Positions 1 to 8,783 are shown, counted from the stretch's first letter. The stretch is DNA of 23,857 nt from Streptomyces sp. ICC1 (GCF_003287935.1 NZ_CP030287.1:8183375-8207231); one strand, 5' to 3'. Made by a program: numbers and translations. The notes: generated by a model from the letters alone, not told the origin.

Positions 1-102
1 CCCTCGAGCGGGAGGAGCGCCCTGGAAGGCAGGAACGAGTGGGACTGGGCACTGAGCGAGGGGGACGCCGCGCGAAAACAAGGGAAGGCCGCGACAGGGC
101 GG

Positions 103-121
103 CGGCCGGGGACCCCGGCCG
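103..121 (-). terminator. Hairpin after the TetR-family gene
   Basis: Perfect 9-base arms CGGCCGGGG (103-111) and CCCCGGCCG (113-121) enclose a single base and lie 6 bp beyond the stop codon of the minus-strand TetR-family gene. There is no clear U-tract, which is common for Streptomyces terminators. I see no gene or repeat in 1-102. Confidence 0.55.
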
Positions 122-127
122 GGCGGA

Positions 128-709
128 TCAGGTCCGGGCGAGGCGGTCCAGCTCGGCGGCGATGGCCGACACCATCAGCTCGCGGGCGTGCGCCAGGGGC
201 AGGCTGCCGCTGAGCCAGCGCGAGCTGAGCCCCTCCACGAGGGCGGTCAGCCGCTCGGCGGTGCCGGCGAGGGCCGCGGCCCCGGCCATGGGCCGGACGC
301 GGCCGAGCAGCTCGCCCACTTCCTGGACCCAGACGAGGGTGGCCCGCGCGAGGTCTTCCCGCAGGTCGGGGTCGAACACCGCGCTGGCCCGGAGCTCTCC
401 CCAGGCCGTGCTGTTCTCCCGCACCCCGGGGTCGTCCTGGAACTCCAGGAGGAGGGTCTGCTCCAGCTCGCCCTGGGCGTCGAGCGGCGGATCGGCCGGA
501 TCGCGATCCGTGGTGTACCGGCCCGCGCGGTCGTTGATGAACTCCAGCGTCGCGCGCAGGATGCCCGCGCGGTCCTTGAAGTGGTAGTAGATCAACGCCG
601 TGGACACTCCCGCCTCCGCGGCGAGCTCCTCCACGCGCAGGCCTCGGACGCCGCGCCGGGAGATGACCCGCGCGGCTCCTTCCATGATTGCTGTTCGACG
701 ATCGGCCAC
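128..709 (-). CDS. TetR/AcrR-family transcriptional regulator
   Basis: A 193-residue DNA-binding regulator of usual TetR length. The N-terminal helix-turn-helix is clear at about residues 28-47 (VEELAAEAGVSTALIYYHF), the TetR signature. The C-terminal ligand-binding helices (about 60-190) are divergent as normal, so the inducer cannot be read. I chose the GTG at 709 because it gives the short lead (VADRRTAIMEGA) usual in the family; ATG at 685 is the alternative. The gene lies 80 bp downstream of the NACHT gene on the same strand, with a palindrome (757-774) between them that could be its own operator. A hairpin at 103-121 ends the unit. Family assignment is firm; target and ligand are unknown. 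Confidence 0.9.
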   Translation of the reverse strand: MADRRTAIMEGAARVISRRGVRGLRVEELAAEAGVSTALIYYHFKDRAGILRATLEFINDRAGRYTTDRDPADPPLDAQGELEQTLLLEFQDDPGVRENSTAWGELRASAVFDPDLREDLARATLVWVQEVGELLGRVRPMAGAAALAGTAERLTALVEGLSSRWLSGSLPLAHARELMVSAIAAELDRLART

Positions 710-756
710 GATTCGACACCCTACCCGGAGCCCGGGTGGTGGCAGGAGGCCCTGAT

Positions 757-774
757 TGACTGAATCTGCAGTCA
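757..774. promoter_or_regulatory. Inverted repeat, candidate TetR operator
   Basis: TGACTG (757-762) and CAGTCA (769-774) form perfect 6-base arms around a 6-base spacer, 47 bp upstream of the TetR GTG and just after the NACHT stop. Size and position fit an autoregulatory operator for the TetR-family gene. This is inferred from position only. Confidence 0.45.
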
Positions 775-789
775 GTGCGAGCACGGGGG

Positions 790-3700
790 TCAGCGGGGCC
801 GGTCCTCCTCGGTGTGGACCATCACCCGGTCGGGCAACGCGGACCTGCCGTGGACCAGGTCGGCGGGCAGGTCGATCTGGAGGAGTGTCAAGTGGGGCAG
901 GGCCCCCAGCGGGGAGACGTCGACGCCGCCCCCGGCGGTCGGGTTCCCGGTGATCCGGCAGTTGGCCAGGTGGGGAAAGGCGTGCGGCAGTCGGTCCAGC
1001 GTCCGCTGGGTGACGCGCACGCCGTCGCGGCCGTTGACGTGGAGGTGGACGACCTCTGCCAGCACCGCGCCGTCCGGAAGGTCGGTCAAAGAGGCCTTGC
1101 CGAGGATGAGGACGTGGAGGGCCGGAAGGGCTGCCAGCTCCCGCCAGTCCCCGGCCGACACCGGGCCGGAGAAGCTCACGGCAGTGAGCCCGGTGAAGCG
1201 CCCCAGCCCCTTGAGCCCGCTCTCGGAAACGAGCTCGCCCATCACCGAGAGCTCCTCGAGGGGAGCGTGTGGATGCAGGGTCTCCGGAGACCAGTACAGC
1301 GGGCCCTCGCCCTCGATCCGCAGGTGCCTGAGCCGCGACAGGTCCTTCAGTGCGCCGAGGTCCGTCGCGGGCGACACCGTGATGTGCAGGTCGCGGATCG
1401 GAAGTGCGGCCAGGGGCGACAGGTCGAGGAGGTGCGGGCAGTCGGCGGCCGTGAACGAGGTGAGCCCCGACTGCCCGGCCACGGATCCCAGATCCTCGAT
1501 CGGATGCTCCACGAGTCTGAGCCTCGTCAGCGCGTGCCGGGACAGGTAGGAGTCGACGGAGTGCGCGGATACCGCGCCCCTGACGTCCAGGGAAGCCGCT
1601 CGCACCCCCAGGCGCTCCAGCTGGTGGAGCTGTTCGTCGGAGGTGACGGTGTAGTCGAGGCCGTCGGGGTCGAGCTTCGCGATGACCTCTTCCGCGTACC
1701 GGGCGGTGTCGTAGCGGGACCAGGCCCACACGAGCTGGCTCCGTACCTCCAGGTAGGAGTGGTCGGCGTACCCGGCCAGGAAGGGCAGAGCCGCGTCGGA
1801 GGCTATCCGGGAGGCCGCGACGACCGTCAGGTACGCATCCACTTCACTGAGGCCCTCGTGGCCGGGCAGGAGGTCCAGGATCAGCGGACCCACTTCCGCC
1901 AGGGCGCGGGCCTCGATGTCACCACGCGGCGGGATCAGGCTGCCGGTACGCTCTTCCACGGCCCGGCGGACCGCCGGTTCCAGTGTGGTGGCGTGTTCCA
2001 GGCAGGCGGCGGCGAGCAGGTAGACGCGGAACCGGGTGCGCTGGTCGTCGGCCCGGTCGCCGAGGAGGAGCAGGCCCTCGAAGAGCGCCGTGCGCTCGCG
2101 CGGCCGTGCGAGGGCCACCGCCATGCGGATGACGTCCTCCCACTGGTCGTCCGCGGCGTGTGCGGCGAGCAGGCCGAAATCCCCCTCCTCCACCGCCGCC
2201 CGCGCGCCCAGGAAGTCCTGGAAGGTGCGGTGGACGAAGTCCACGGTCCCCGGGGCCGGTTCGCGCAGGAGCCCGCTGCGCTGGAGGAAGTGCTCGAAGA
2301 CGGTCGCCGCGTCACCCAGGGCGGCCGCCTCCGGTACGGCGGGCAGGGCCCGGCCGATGATGTCCTCGGCCTGCGAACGGTCCATCTCCGTACGGCCGTT
2401 CTTGATCAGCCAGTACGCCAACCGCTGGAGCAGGTCGAGCTGCGGCTCCTCCCGGAGGTCGGGAACCGCCATGTCGCGCTCCCGGTCCCGGCGGCTGACC
2501 AGCATCGAGAGCGCGGCCTCGTACAAGTCCTTCCGTCCGTGCGGGAGGTGGCCCCGCCGGTCGCGGTGGAGCGCGCAGATCAGCCCGCACATCAGCGGGT
2601 TGGTGGCCAGCCGCCCGAGATCGGCCTTGGTGCGGACGGTCGTGCGCAGCTGCTTCTCGTACGCGTCGAGTTCGGCGTCGTCGCAGCTCCCGCCGCGGGC
2701 CGCGGTGTGCCAGCGCTCGATGAAAGTGGCGACATCGGCCGGTCCCATGGCGGACAGGGCCAGTTCGTCGAACCCCTCCTCGGCGAGCCAGTCCTGGCCG
2801 ACGGCCGACGGGCGCGAGGTGACCAGCCAGCGGTTGGCGCCGTCGTAGGTGTCGATCAGGTCCCGCAGCCAGCGGCGGGTCCGCTCCCGCTCGGGCTCCG
2901 GGACCTCGTCGATGCCGTCCACCAGGACCAGGCCGCGCCCGGCGGCGAGGACCCGGTGCTCCCAGCCGGCCGGCTGTGAACCCGCGAGCACGCAGCCGGT
3001 GGCGGTGAGGAAGTCCTTCGGGGCGGGCAGCCGTTCGCCGTGGCGGGTGAGCGTGCGCAGGGGCAGTACGAAGGGCACGCGGTCGCGGAGGTAGTCGGGC
3101 CGGTCCGCGCGGTCCCGCTGCGCGGCGGTGACGGCCAGCCACTGGACGAGCGTGGTCTTGCCGGATCCGGCCTCGCCCCGCAGGAGGACGCGGGGGGTGC
3201 GGTCCAGTACCCGGTCCGCGGGCTGGGGTTCGTGCGGGCGGTGTGACTTGACCTGGATTTCGACCCCGCCCACGATGTAATCGGCCGTTCTCGGGCCGTC
3301 CTGCGCCTCCGCGCGCTCCAGCGGCACCGCCTCCAGGCTCAGGTACGCCACGTCCAGCGGCCACCGCGTCGGCGAACTGCTCAGGTCGATCCCGTAGATG
3401 GTGAGCTTGGCGTGCTTCTTCGCCACGTACGGCAGGTACTCCGCCTCGAAGGCGGCGTCCGCCGCGTCGGGCAGCGGCGTGCGCCGGATCAACTCGTCCG
3501 TCTTGGCCGTCAGTTCGTCGACAGCCCGGGCCTGGCCGACCAGCGCGTGGGCGGTGAAGGTCTTGCGCTGCGTGAAGAACTCCAAGATGTGCAGGCAGGC
3601 CAGGCCGACCAGGGCCTCGTAGAAGTACGTCGCGTCGGCCGAGAGGTGGCGCTCCGGCTTGCCTCCCGCGCGGCGCAGCTCCCGGGCGAAGGCCTCCGGG

Positions 3701-4026
3701 CCGAGGCGGACGGCGTCCAGATCGGTGATCGTGAGGTCGCCGAGGGCGTGCAGCGTCTGGGCGAGGGCGTCGGTGACGGCCTCGTGCTCGTCCGCCGGAA
3801 CGCGGCGGTCGTTCGCGCGCAGGGCCTGCTGGACGAGAGTGCCGGCCAGGGCGCGCACATCGGCCTCGGTGAGGGTGCGCTTCTCACCCCTGAACGAGAC
3901 GTGGCCGGAGAGCCGGACCGGCTTGTCGACCAGGCCGGCCCCCGGGCCGTCGGCGACGAAGAACTTCTTGACGATCGGACCGATCACGGCCGATGCCAGC
4001 CGGATCCCGATGGCTGTGGGTTCCAT
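790..4026 (-). CDS. NACHT-domain STAND NTPase with leucine-rich C-terminus
   Basis: A 1078-residue protein laid out like a bacterial NLR-type receptor. Residues 1 to about 260 form a largely helical N-terminal region resembling the helical domains that precede NACHT in actinobacteria (inference). The NACHT domain follows: Walker A GEAGSGKTT (284-292), Walker B LVLVDGIDEV (366-375), a sensor-like LVTSRP (401-406), NPLMCGLICALH (476-487) and the distal VHRTFQDFLGARA (598-610). A helical region runs to about 800, and residues about 830-1055 carry irregular leucine-rich repeats that probably sense a ligand. No nuclease or TIR domain is visible. ATG 4026 has a G-rich site (ACGGGGGG) about 7 bases upstream. 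The gene is divergent from a Ser/Thr kinase. Relatives include anti-phage NACHT proteins; whether this one defends is not shown by sequence. Confidence 0.92.
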   Translation of the reverse strand: MEPTAIGIRLASAVIGPIVKKFFVADGPGAGLVDKPVRLSGHVSFRGEKRTLTEADVRALAGTLVQQALRANDRRVPADEHEAVTDALAQTLHALGDLTITDLDAVRLGPEAFARELRRAGGKPERHLSADATYFYEALVGLACLHILEFFTQRKTFTAHALVGQARAVDELTAKTDELIRRTPLPDAADAAFEAEYLPYVAKKHAKLTIYGIDLSSSPTRWPLDVAYLSLEAVPLERAEAQDGPRTADYIVGGVEIQVKSHRPHEPQPADRVLDRTPRVLLRGEAGSGKTTLVQWLAVTAAQRDRADRPDYLRDRVPFVLPLRTLTRHGERLPAPKDFLTATGCVLAGSQPAGWEHRVLAAGRGLVLVDGIDEVPEPERERTRRWLRDLIDTYDGANRWLVTSRPSAVGQDWLAEEGFDELALSAMGPADVATFIERWHTAARGGSCDDAELDAYEKQLRTTVRTKADLGRLATNPLMCGLICALHRDRRGHLPHGRKDLYEAALSMLVSRRDRERDMAVPDLREEPQLDLLQRLAYWLIKNGRTEMDRSQAEDIIGRALPAVPEAAALGDAATVFEHFLQRSGLLREPAPGTVDFVHRTFQDFLGARAAVEEGDFGLLAAHAADDQWEDVIRMAVALARPRERTALFEGLLLLGDRADDQRTRFRVYLLAAACLEHATTLEPAVRRAVEERTGSLIPPRGDIEARALAEVGPLILDLLPGHEGLSEVDAYLTVVAASRIASDAALPFLAGYADHSYLEVRSQLVWAWSRYDTARYAEEVIAKLDPDGLDYTVTSDEQLHQLERLGVRAASLDVRGAVSAHSVDSYLSRHALTRLRLVEHPIEDLGSVAGQSGLTSFTAADCPHLLDLSPLAALPIRDLHITVSPATDLGALKDLSRLRHLRIEGEGPLYWSPETLHPHAPLEELSVMGELVSESGLKGLGRFTGLTAVSFSGPVSAGDWRELAALPALHVLILGKASLTDLPDGAVLAEVVHLHVNGRDGVRVTQRTLDRLPHAFPHLANCRITGNPTAGGGVDVSPLGALPHLTLLQIDLPADLVHGRSALPDRVMVHTEEDRPR

Positions 4027-4168
4027 GAGTGCCCCCCGTAGAGCTGTAACCGGTCCCGGGGTGATCTTAAGCTCCGGGGCCCCCGCCCCGCCGGGGTACC
4101 GGGAGGAGCGTGGGGGCCGGGTCCGCTGCGGCATCATGGGCCCGGGACCAGGTGAGGGGGAGGTCGCA

Positions 4169-5857
4169 GTGCCACAGGACGGGACGAGCGGCAGTGTCGT
4201 GGTGGCCGGACGGTACCGCCTGCAGGAAAGGCTGGGCCGCGGCGGGATGGGGACCGTCTGGCGGGCCGCCGACGAACTCCTCGGACGCCCGGTCGCCGTC
4301 AAGGAGCTCCACCTCGGTGAGGGCGACCCGGACGGCGTGGCCGCCGGGGCGCTGCGCGAGGCGCGCGCCGTGGCGCACGTGCGCCACCCCCACGTCGTCG
4401 TGGTCCACGACATCGTCGAACACGACGGACGGCCCTGCATCGTCATGGAGTTGGTCGACGGCGGCTCGCTCGCCGAGCTGATCGCCGCCGGGAGGACGCT
4501 CACCCCGGTCGAGGCGGCCCGGACCGGGCTCGCGCTCCTCGGAGCCCTGACCGCGGCCCACTCCCGGGGGGTCCTCCACCGGGACGTCAAACCGGCCAAC
4601 GTGCTGATGGAGGCGGGCACCGGCCGGGTGGTGCTCACCGACTTCGGCATCGCGCGGCTCGCCGGGGCCACCACCATCAGCGAGACCGGCGCGTTCGTCG
4701 GCTCGCCCGAGTACACCGCTCCCGAGCGGATACAGGGTGCCCAGGCGGGTCCGGCGTCCGACCTGTGGTCGCTGGGTGCGCTGATGTGCGCCGCCCTGAC
4801 CGGCGAATCGCCCTTCCGGCGCGATTCGCTGGGCGGGATCCTGCACGCGGTCGTCTCCGGCGAGATCCGGCCGCCCGCGCAGGCGGGCCCGCTGCTGCCC
4901 GTCGTCCGCGGTCTGCTGGAGCGGGATCCGGAGCGCAGGATGACGGCGCCCGAAGCCGAACGGCTGCTGTCGGCGTACCTGGCGGGCGGCGGCCACCACC
5001 AGCCCGCCGACCGGATCCCGGCATCCGGCCCCGCCCCCGTGTCCGGCCCCTCCCTGGTGTCCGGCTCCGCCCGCGTGTCCGGCTCCGTCCTGGTGTCCGG
5101 TTCCGAACCGGCCCCGGGCTCCGAGGGTTTGACGGCGCCTGCCGTACCCCCGCGCCCGACGGCAAGGCAGCTCGTCGCCACCCGGCCGGGCCTGCGCGCC
5201 GGGCTGCTCGCGGCCGCCCTCGTCCTCGCGGTGGGCGGGGCGGTGGCCGGGGTCTCGCTGCTCGGCGACGAGGACCGGGAACAGGGGCGGCAGGTGGCGG
5301 CCGGCCCCTCCGGCACCCCCGCGACCTCCTCCCCGAGCCCGGTGGGCGCGGCTCAGGCCACCGCGCCGGCCATCGCCACGGGTGAACTGCCCGCCGGATA
5401 CCGGACCTTCGCCGACCCGCAGGGCTTCACCATCGCCGTACCCGAGGGGTACCAGCGGGCCACCGACGACCAGCGGGTCTTCTACATCTCCCCGGACGGC
5501 GCCTTCCGCATCGGGATCCGGGTGAAGATGCCGGTCCCCGGCGGCCCGCTCGGCGTGATGCGCCAGTCCCACGCGAAGGGCCCGGACACCAACCCCGGCT
5601 ACCGCGGTGGCACGGTCGTGTCGACGACCCGCGGCACACTCCCCGCGGCTCTCTGGGAGTTCACCTGGGACGGCTTCACCCCGGCCGAGGGCGCCCGGCA
5701 CACCTACGACCTCTGCTGGGACGAGAACGGCCGGATGTACGACATCTGGGTCTCCGCGCCCGTCGGCCGACTCGCCGAGGCGAAGCGCCACTTCGACACC
5801 GCCGTGGCCACCTTCGCCCCCGGCGCCCCGGGCCCGGTGGCCCCGGACGCCCCCTGA
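4169..5857 (+). CDS. Membrane-anchored PASTA-less Ser/Thr protein kinase
   Basis: A 562-residue Hanks-type kinase. Visible motifs are the glycine loop GRGGMG (23-28), catalytic Lys45, helix-C Glu64, HRDVKPANV (137-145), DFG (158-160) and APE (184-186), so the catalytic domain is complete (about 14-270). A low-complexity linker (285-320) follows, then a transmembrane helix (about 343-366). The C-terminal domain of about 190 residues should lie outside the cell; it is not a PASTA repeat and I cannot name it. I chose GTG 4169 because GGGGGAGG sits 5 bases upstream; ATG 4136 in frame is the alternative but has no comparable site. It is divergent from the NACHT gene, with 142 bp between starts. 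Substrate unknown. Confidence 0.93.
   Translation: MPQDGTSGSVVVAGRYRLQERLGRGGMGTVWRAADELLGRPVAVKELHLGEGDPDGVAAGALREARAVAHVRHPHVVVVHDIVEHDGRPCIVMELVDGGSLAELIAAGRTLTPVEAARTGLALLGALTAAHSRGVLHRDVKPANVLMEAGTGRVVLTDFGIARLAGATTISETGAFVGSPEYTAPERIQGAQAGPASDLWSLGALMCAALTGESPFRRDSLGGILHAVVSGEIRPPAQAGPLLPVVRGLLERDPERRMTAPEAERLLSAYLAGGGHHQPADRIPASGPAPVSGPSLVSGSARVSGSVLVSGSEPAPGSEGLTAPAVPPRPTARQLVATRPGLRAGLLAAALVLAVGGAVAGVSLLGDEDREQGRQVAAGPSGTPATSSPSPVGAAQATAPAIATGELPAGYRTFADPQGFTIAVPEGYQRATDDQRVFYISPDGAFRIGIRVKMPVPGGPLGVMRQSHAKGPDTNPGYRGGTVVSTTRGTLPAALWEFTWDGFTPAEGARHTYDLCWDENGRMYDIWVSAPVGRLAEAKRHFDTAVATFAPGAPGPVAPDAP
5021..5110 (+). repeat. 18-bp tandem repeat inside the kinase linker
   Basis: Five head-to-tail 18-bp units (starts 5021, 5039, 5057, 5075, 5093) encode five six-residue units of the form VSGSxx or ASGPxx just before the transmembrane helix. 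Because the unit is a multiple of three, copy number can change linker length without breaking the frame. Confidence 0.85.
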
Positions 5858-5875
5858 CGCGCCCGGGCCCGTCCG

Positions 5876-6044
5876 CTACGGACGCAGCACCACCAGGCCG
5901 TCCGCCGTCCGCAGGCTGCCCGGTACCAGCGGGGCGAAGGTGCGGGGGAGCGCGAGGCCCGGGAGCCCGTCCTCCTGCGGCGCCCGCGGTGCGTCGAAGA
6001 GGTACGCCGCCTCCGAGGCGCTGTCGCTGACCAGGTGCGGCCCG
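5876..6044 (-). pseudogene. 3' remnant of an unidentified minus-strand gene
   Basis: The minus strand between about 6044 and the TAG at 5878-5876 encodes about 56 residues ending in GSLRTADGLVVLRP. This looks like the C-terminal end of a larger protein: no start codon or ribosome binding site suits it, and the sequence upstream of about 6045 belongs to a different gene on the other strand. The ending (short beta-strand-like segments and a hydrophobic finish) recalls C-terminal domains of glycoside hydrolases, but I cannot assign a family. It looks like one side of a deletion whose other side is the GH13 fragment at 6045-6659. Confidence 0.4.
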
Positions 6045-6659
6045 ACGTGGGTGCTGTCGAACCATGACGTGGTGCGCCATGTGACCCGGTTCGGGGGCGG
6101 GGCGCGGGGGCTGGCCCGGGCGCGGGCGGCCGCGCTGCTGATGCTGGCGCTGCCCGGGTCGGCGTACGTGTACCAGGGCGAGGAGCTGGGTCTGCCCGAG
6201 GTGGTGGACCTCCCGGACTCCGTGCGCCAGGACCCGGCGTTCGCCAGGGGCGAGGGACAGGACGGGCTGCGCGACGGCTGCCGCGTACCGATCCCCTGGT
6301 CGGGTACGCGGGCCCCGTACGGGTTCGGTGACGGCGGAAGCTGGCTGCCGCAGCCCGCAGACTGGGCCGGGCTCAGCGTGGCCGCGCAGACCGGCGACCC
6401 GCACTCGACGCTGGAGCTGTACCGCGCCGCGCTGCGGATCCGCCGCTCGCACCCCGCGCTGGGCGCCGGCGACGCCGTGGAGTGGCTGGAGGCCCCGGAG
6501 GGCGTTCTCGCCTTCCGCCGCGGCGACTTCACGTGCACGGTGAACACGACGGACGAGCCGGTACGGATACCCGCGCCGGGCACGGCCCTGCTGTCGAGCG
6601 GGGACCTCGCCGACCCGGACGTACTGGCACCCGACACGGCGGTGTGGTGGCGCGGGTGA
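6045..6659 (+). pseudogene. GH13 alpha-glucosidase, 3' fragment only
   Basis: About 204 residues that begin abruptly at TWVLSNHDVVRHVTRFGG and run to a normal stop (TGA 6657-6659). NHD is conserved GH13 region IV, and the downstream sequence (SAYVYQGEELGLPEV, then a short C-terminal beta domain) is typical of oligo-1,6-/alpha-glucosidases of maltose-type operons. Conserved regions I-III, with the nucleophile Asp and acid Glu, are absent, so any product would be inactive. The frame is open upstream, but the sequence before 6045 is not GH13-like and has no credible start. The stop overlaps the GTG of the LacI-family gene, so the original operon junction is intact at this end. I infer a deletion that removed the 5' part. 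Confidence 0.85.
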
Positions 6660-7690
6660 CCGCACCGCTCCGGCTGACGGACATCGCCGCGCAGGCCGAG
6701 GTCAGCGAGGCGACCGTCAGCCGTGTCCTCAACGGCAAGTCGGGCGTGGCGTCCGGCACCCGTCACAAGGTGCTGGCCGCCATGGACCTGCTGGGCTACG
6801 AGCGGCCGGTACGGCTGCGCCGGCGCAGCAACGGCCTGGTCGGCCTGCTGATCCCGGAGCTCACCAACCCCATCTTCCCGGCGTTCGCCCAGGTCATCGA
6901 GCAGGCGCTGGCGGGGCACGGCTACACGCCGGTCCTGTGCACGCAGACGCCGGGCGGGGCGACCGAGGACGAGCTGGTGGAGCAGTTGGAGGAGCGCGGG
7001 GTCACGGGCATCGTGTTCCTGTCGGGCCTGCACGCCGACTCCTCCGCCGACCCGTCCCGCTACCAGCGGCTCGCGGCCCGGGGCGTCCCGTTCGTCATGA
7101 TCAACGGCTTCAACGAGCAGGTCCAGGCGCCGTTCATCTCCCCGGACGACCGCGCGGCGGCGGACATGGCGGTACGCCACCTGGAGGACCTCGGGCACCG
7201 GCGGATCGGCCTGGCCATCGGGCCGACGCGCTACGTCCCGTCGGCCCGCAAGGAGGCGGGCTTCACTGCCGCGCTCCCCTCGGCGGCGGCCGAGGGGCTG
7301 ATCCAGCGCACCCTGTTCACGGTGGAGGGCGGCCACGCGGCGGGCGGAGCCCTGCTGGACCGCGGCTGCACGGGCATCGTGTGCGGCAGCGACCCCATGG
7401 CGCTGGGTGTGATCCGCGCGGCGCGCGAGCGGGGGCTGCGCGTGCCGGAGGACGTCTCGGTGGTCGGCTTCGACGACTCCCCGCTGATCGCCTTCACGGA
7501 CCCGCCGCTGACGACGATCCGCCAGCCGGTGCGCGCCATGGCCACGGCCGCGGTCGGCGCCCTCCTCGAGGCCGTCGCCGGCACCCCGGTGCAGCGCACG
7601 GAGTACGTCTTCCAGCCGGAGCTGGTGGTACGGGGGTCGACGGGCCAGGGGCCGGGGGACTCGCCGCCCAGACGTGATCTCGATACCTGA
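6656..7690 (+). CDS. LacI-family transcriptional regulator
   Basis: A 344-residue regulator with an N-terminal LacI helix-turn-helix (residues 6-28, LTDIAAQAEVSEATVSRVLNG), hinge (about 45-60) and periplasmic-binding-like sugar domain (about 61-330, including SVVGFDDSPLIAFTDPPLTTIRQP). GTG 6656 overlaps the stop of the alpha-glucosidase fragment (GTGA); GTG 6644 and 6647 are in-frame alternatives. Such linkage points to control of alpha-glucoside use. Since the glucosidase is now a fragment, the regulator may act elsewhere or be left over; transport genes are not in view. No terminator was found in the 100 bp after it. Confidence 0.93.
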   Translation: MTAPLRLTDIAAQAEVSEATVSRVLNGKSGVASGTRHKVLAAMDLLGYERPVRLRRRSNGLVGLLIPELTNPIFPAFAQVIEQALAGHGYTPVLCTQTPGGATEDELVEQLEERGVTGIVFLSGLHADSSADPSRYQRLAARGVPFVMINGFNEQVQAPFISPDDRAAADMAVRHLEDLGHRRIGLAIGPTRYVPSARKEAGFTAALPSAAAEGLIQRTLFTVEGGHAAGGALLDRGCTGIVCGSDPMALGVIRAARERGLRVPEDVSVVGFDDSPLIAFTDPPLTTIRQPVRAMATAAVGALLEAVAGTPVQRTEYVFQPELVVRGSTGQGPGDSPPRRDLDT

Positions 7691-7790
7691 GAGCTACGCG
7701 CAAACCCCACTCCACAGCGGGACGCGGTGTGGCGGCTCCCCGCAGGAACATGAGCCTGTAACCGAGGCCCACCCAGCGGGGAGCATCAAG

Positions 7791-8051
7791 ATGTCCACCC
7801 AGAAGACCACCACGACCGTCACCCTGGCCACCCTCGGCACCGCCGTTCCCGCCTTACGGGCGTGGGGCGCCCGGGCCGCGCGCCCGGCGCTCGCCCTGCC
7901 GGTGGGCCTCGCCGCCCTCGCCCTCACCGTGGTCGGCCGCCGCCGGGCCGACTCCCTCCAGGCGTGGTCCAGCGGCGCCAGGATCCTGAGGGCAATGGCC
8001 CGCGGCCAGCGGGCAATAACCGGCCGAGTCGCCGGACGTCAGACGACCTGA
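7791..8051 (+). CDS. Small single-pass membrane protein, unknown function
   Basis: An 86-residue basic protein with one hydrophobic stretch (about residues 32-48, PALALPVGLAALALTVV) between Thr-rich and Arg-rich flanks. It resembles no family I can name. ATG 7791 has GGGGAG about 9 bases upstream, a good ribosome binding site. It stands alone: the LacI-family gene ends 100 bp before it, and the next gene starts 94 bp after it. The positively charged C-terminal side suggests that this end stays in the cytoplasm. Confidence 0.65.
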   Translation: MSTQKTTTTVTLATLGTAVPALRAWGARAARPALALPVGLAALALTVVGRRRADSLQAWSSGARILRAMARGQRAITGRVAGRQTT

Positions 8052-8145
8052 GCAGGCGGAACCCTTCGATCGTCTGGATCTTGATTCCGAACGTCAAATG
8101 TTCTAACGTCGCGGGACTTCCCACCTTCCACCCGAAGAAGTGCCC

Positions 8146-8574
8146 ATGCCTCGCCGATCGCCGGGCGAGATCAGGCTCCGGCTTTCACGCCGGGCCGACC
8201 AGGCTCCGCACCGACGGACAGCCGTGATCCGAGGGATCTCTGCGTCGACGAACGGGCAGCTTGCACACTTCGAGCGCAGTCGAGGTCTCCCGGTCGGCGA
8301 GGTCGCGCACGCGTTCCACCGATGGAGTTCCCTTGCCCGTAGGCCGAGGCGGGATCTCGCCCCGTTCTACGGATACGACCAGGGAAACCTCGAGTGCGGC
8401 TACTACAACGTCCGCACGCTGCTGGAGATAGTGCTCCACGCCCTCCCCAAAAGAGCGCGACGCGAACTGCACGCGCTCCTCGCTCCCGTGGACGCCCAGA
8501 TCCTCCGACGCACGGCCCACAACCCCTTCGCTCCCCCCGACCTCCCCTGGTGGAAACGCCGAATCGAACTGTGA
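8146..8574 (+). CDS. Hypothetical protein, basic, actinobacterial type
   Basis: A 142-residue Arg-rich protein with no motif I recognise. It is probably cytosolic and mostly helical in its second half (NVRTLLEIVLHALPKRARREL), ending in a Pro/Trp-rich tail (PPDLPWWKRRIEL). ATG 8146 is preferred; GTG 8140, two codons earlier, is in frame. GAAGAAG lies just upstream. The region around it (8050-8150) is less GC-rich than the neighbours, and the first copy of the window's repeat family begins within 40 bp of its stop, so this may be an accessory segment. Confidence 0.6.
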   Translation: MPRRSPGEIRLRLSRRADQAPHRRTAVIRGISASTNGQLAHFERSRGLPVGEVAHAFHRWSSLARRPRRDLAPFYGYDQGNLECGYYNVRTLLEIVLHALPKRARRELHALLAPVDAQILRRTAHNPFAPPDLPWWKRRIEL

Positions 8575-8611
8575 CGCGGGGCCGTTGGGTTGGGGCGGGA
8601 CGCGCTGGCGG

Positions 8612-8783
8612 GGTGACGTGGACGGCGGGTCGGTGGCGGCGGGACCTGCGTGCGGGGTGGCTTCGACGGTTGTCGGGGGGAGAGAAGGGGAGGGACGGCC
8701 CGGTCGCGGCAGCCCGCCCGTGGCGTTGAGGCGCACCGGATCGCTACACAGTCGCTCTCGGCATAGCGGCTACAGGCCGTCTT
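8612..8783 (-). repeat. Repeat-family tail without the central palindrome (empty site)
   Basis: Read on the minus strand, this block matches the tail found at 23444-23536 and resumes at 23696: TGTGTAGCGATC, then GGTGCGCCTCAACGCCA, GGCGGGCTGCCGCGACC, and CTCCCCCCG running directly into ACAACCGTC. At the junction (between 8673 and 8674) the other copies carry a 157-159 bp palindrome that is absent here. It lies in the 294-bp gene-free gap after the hypothetical gene; I see no promoter or coding signal in it. Confidence 0.85.

Noticed and set aside
775..2979. A 734-codon open frame on the plus strand over the NACHT gene
   Set aside because: It is a shadow of the NACHT coding sequence, with no domain, no ribosome binding site and unlikely composition.
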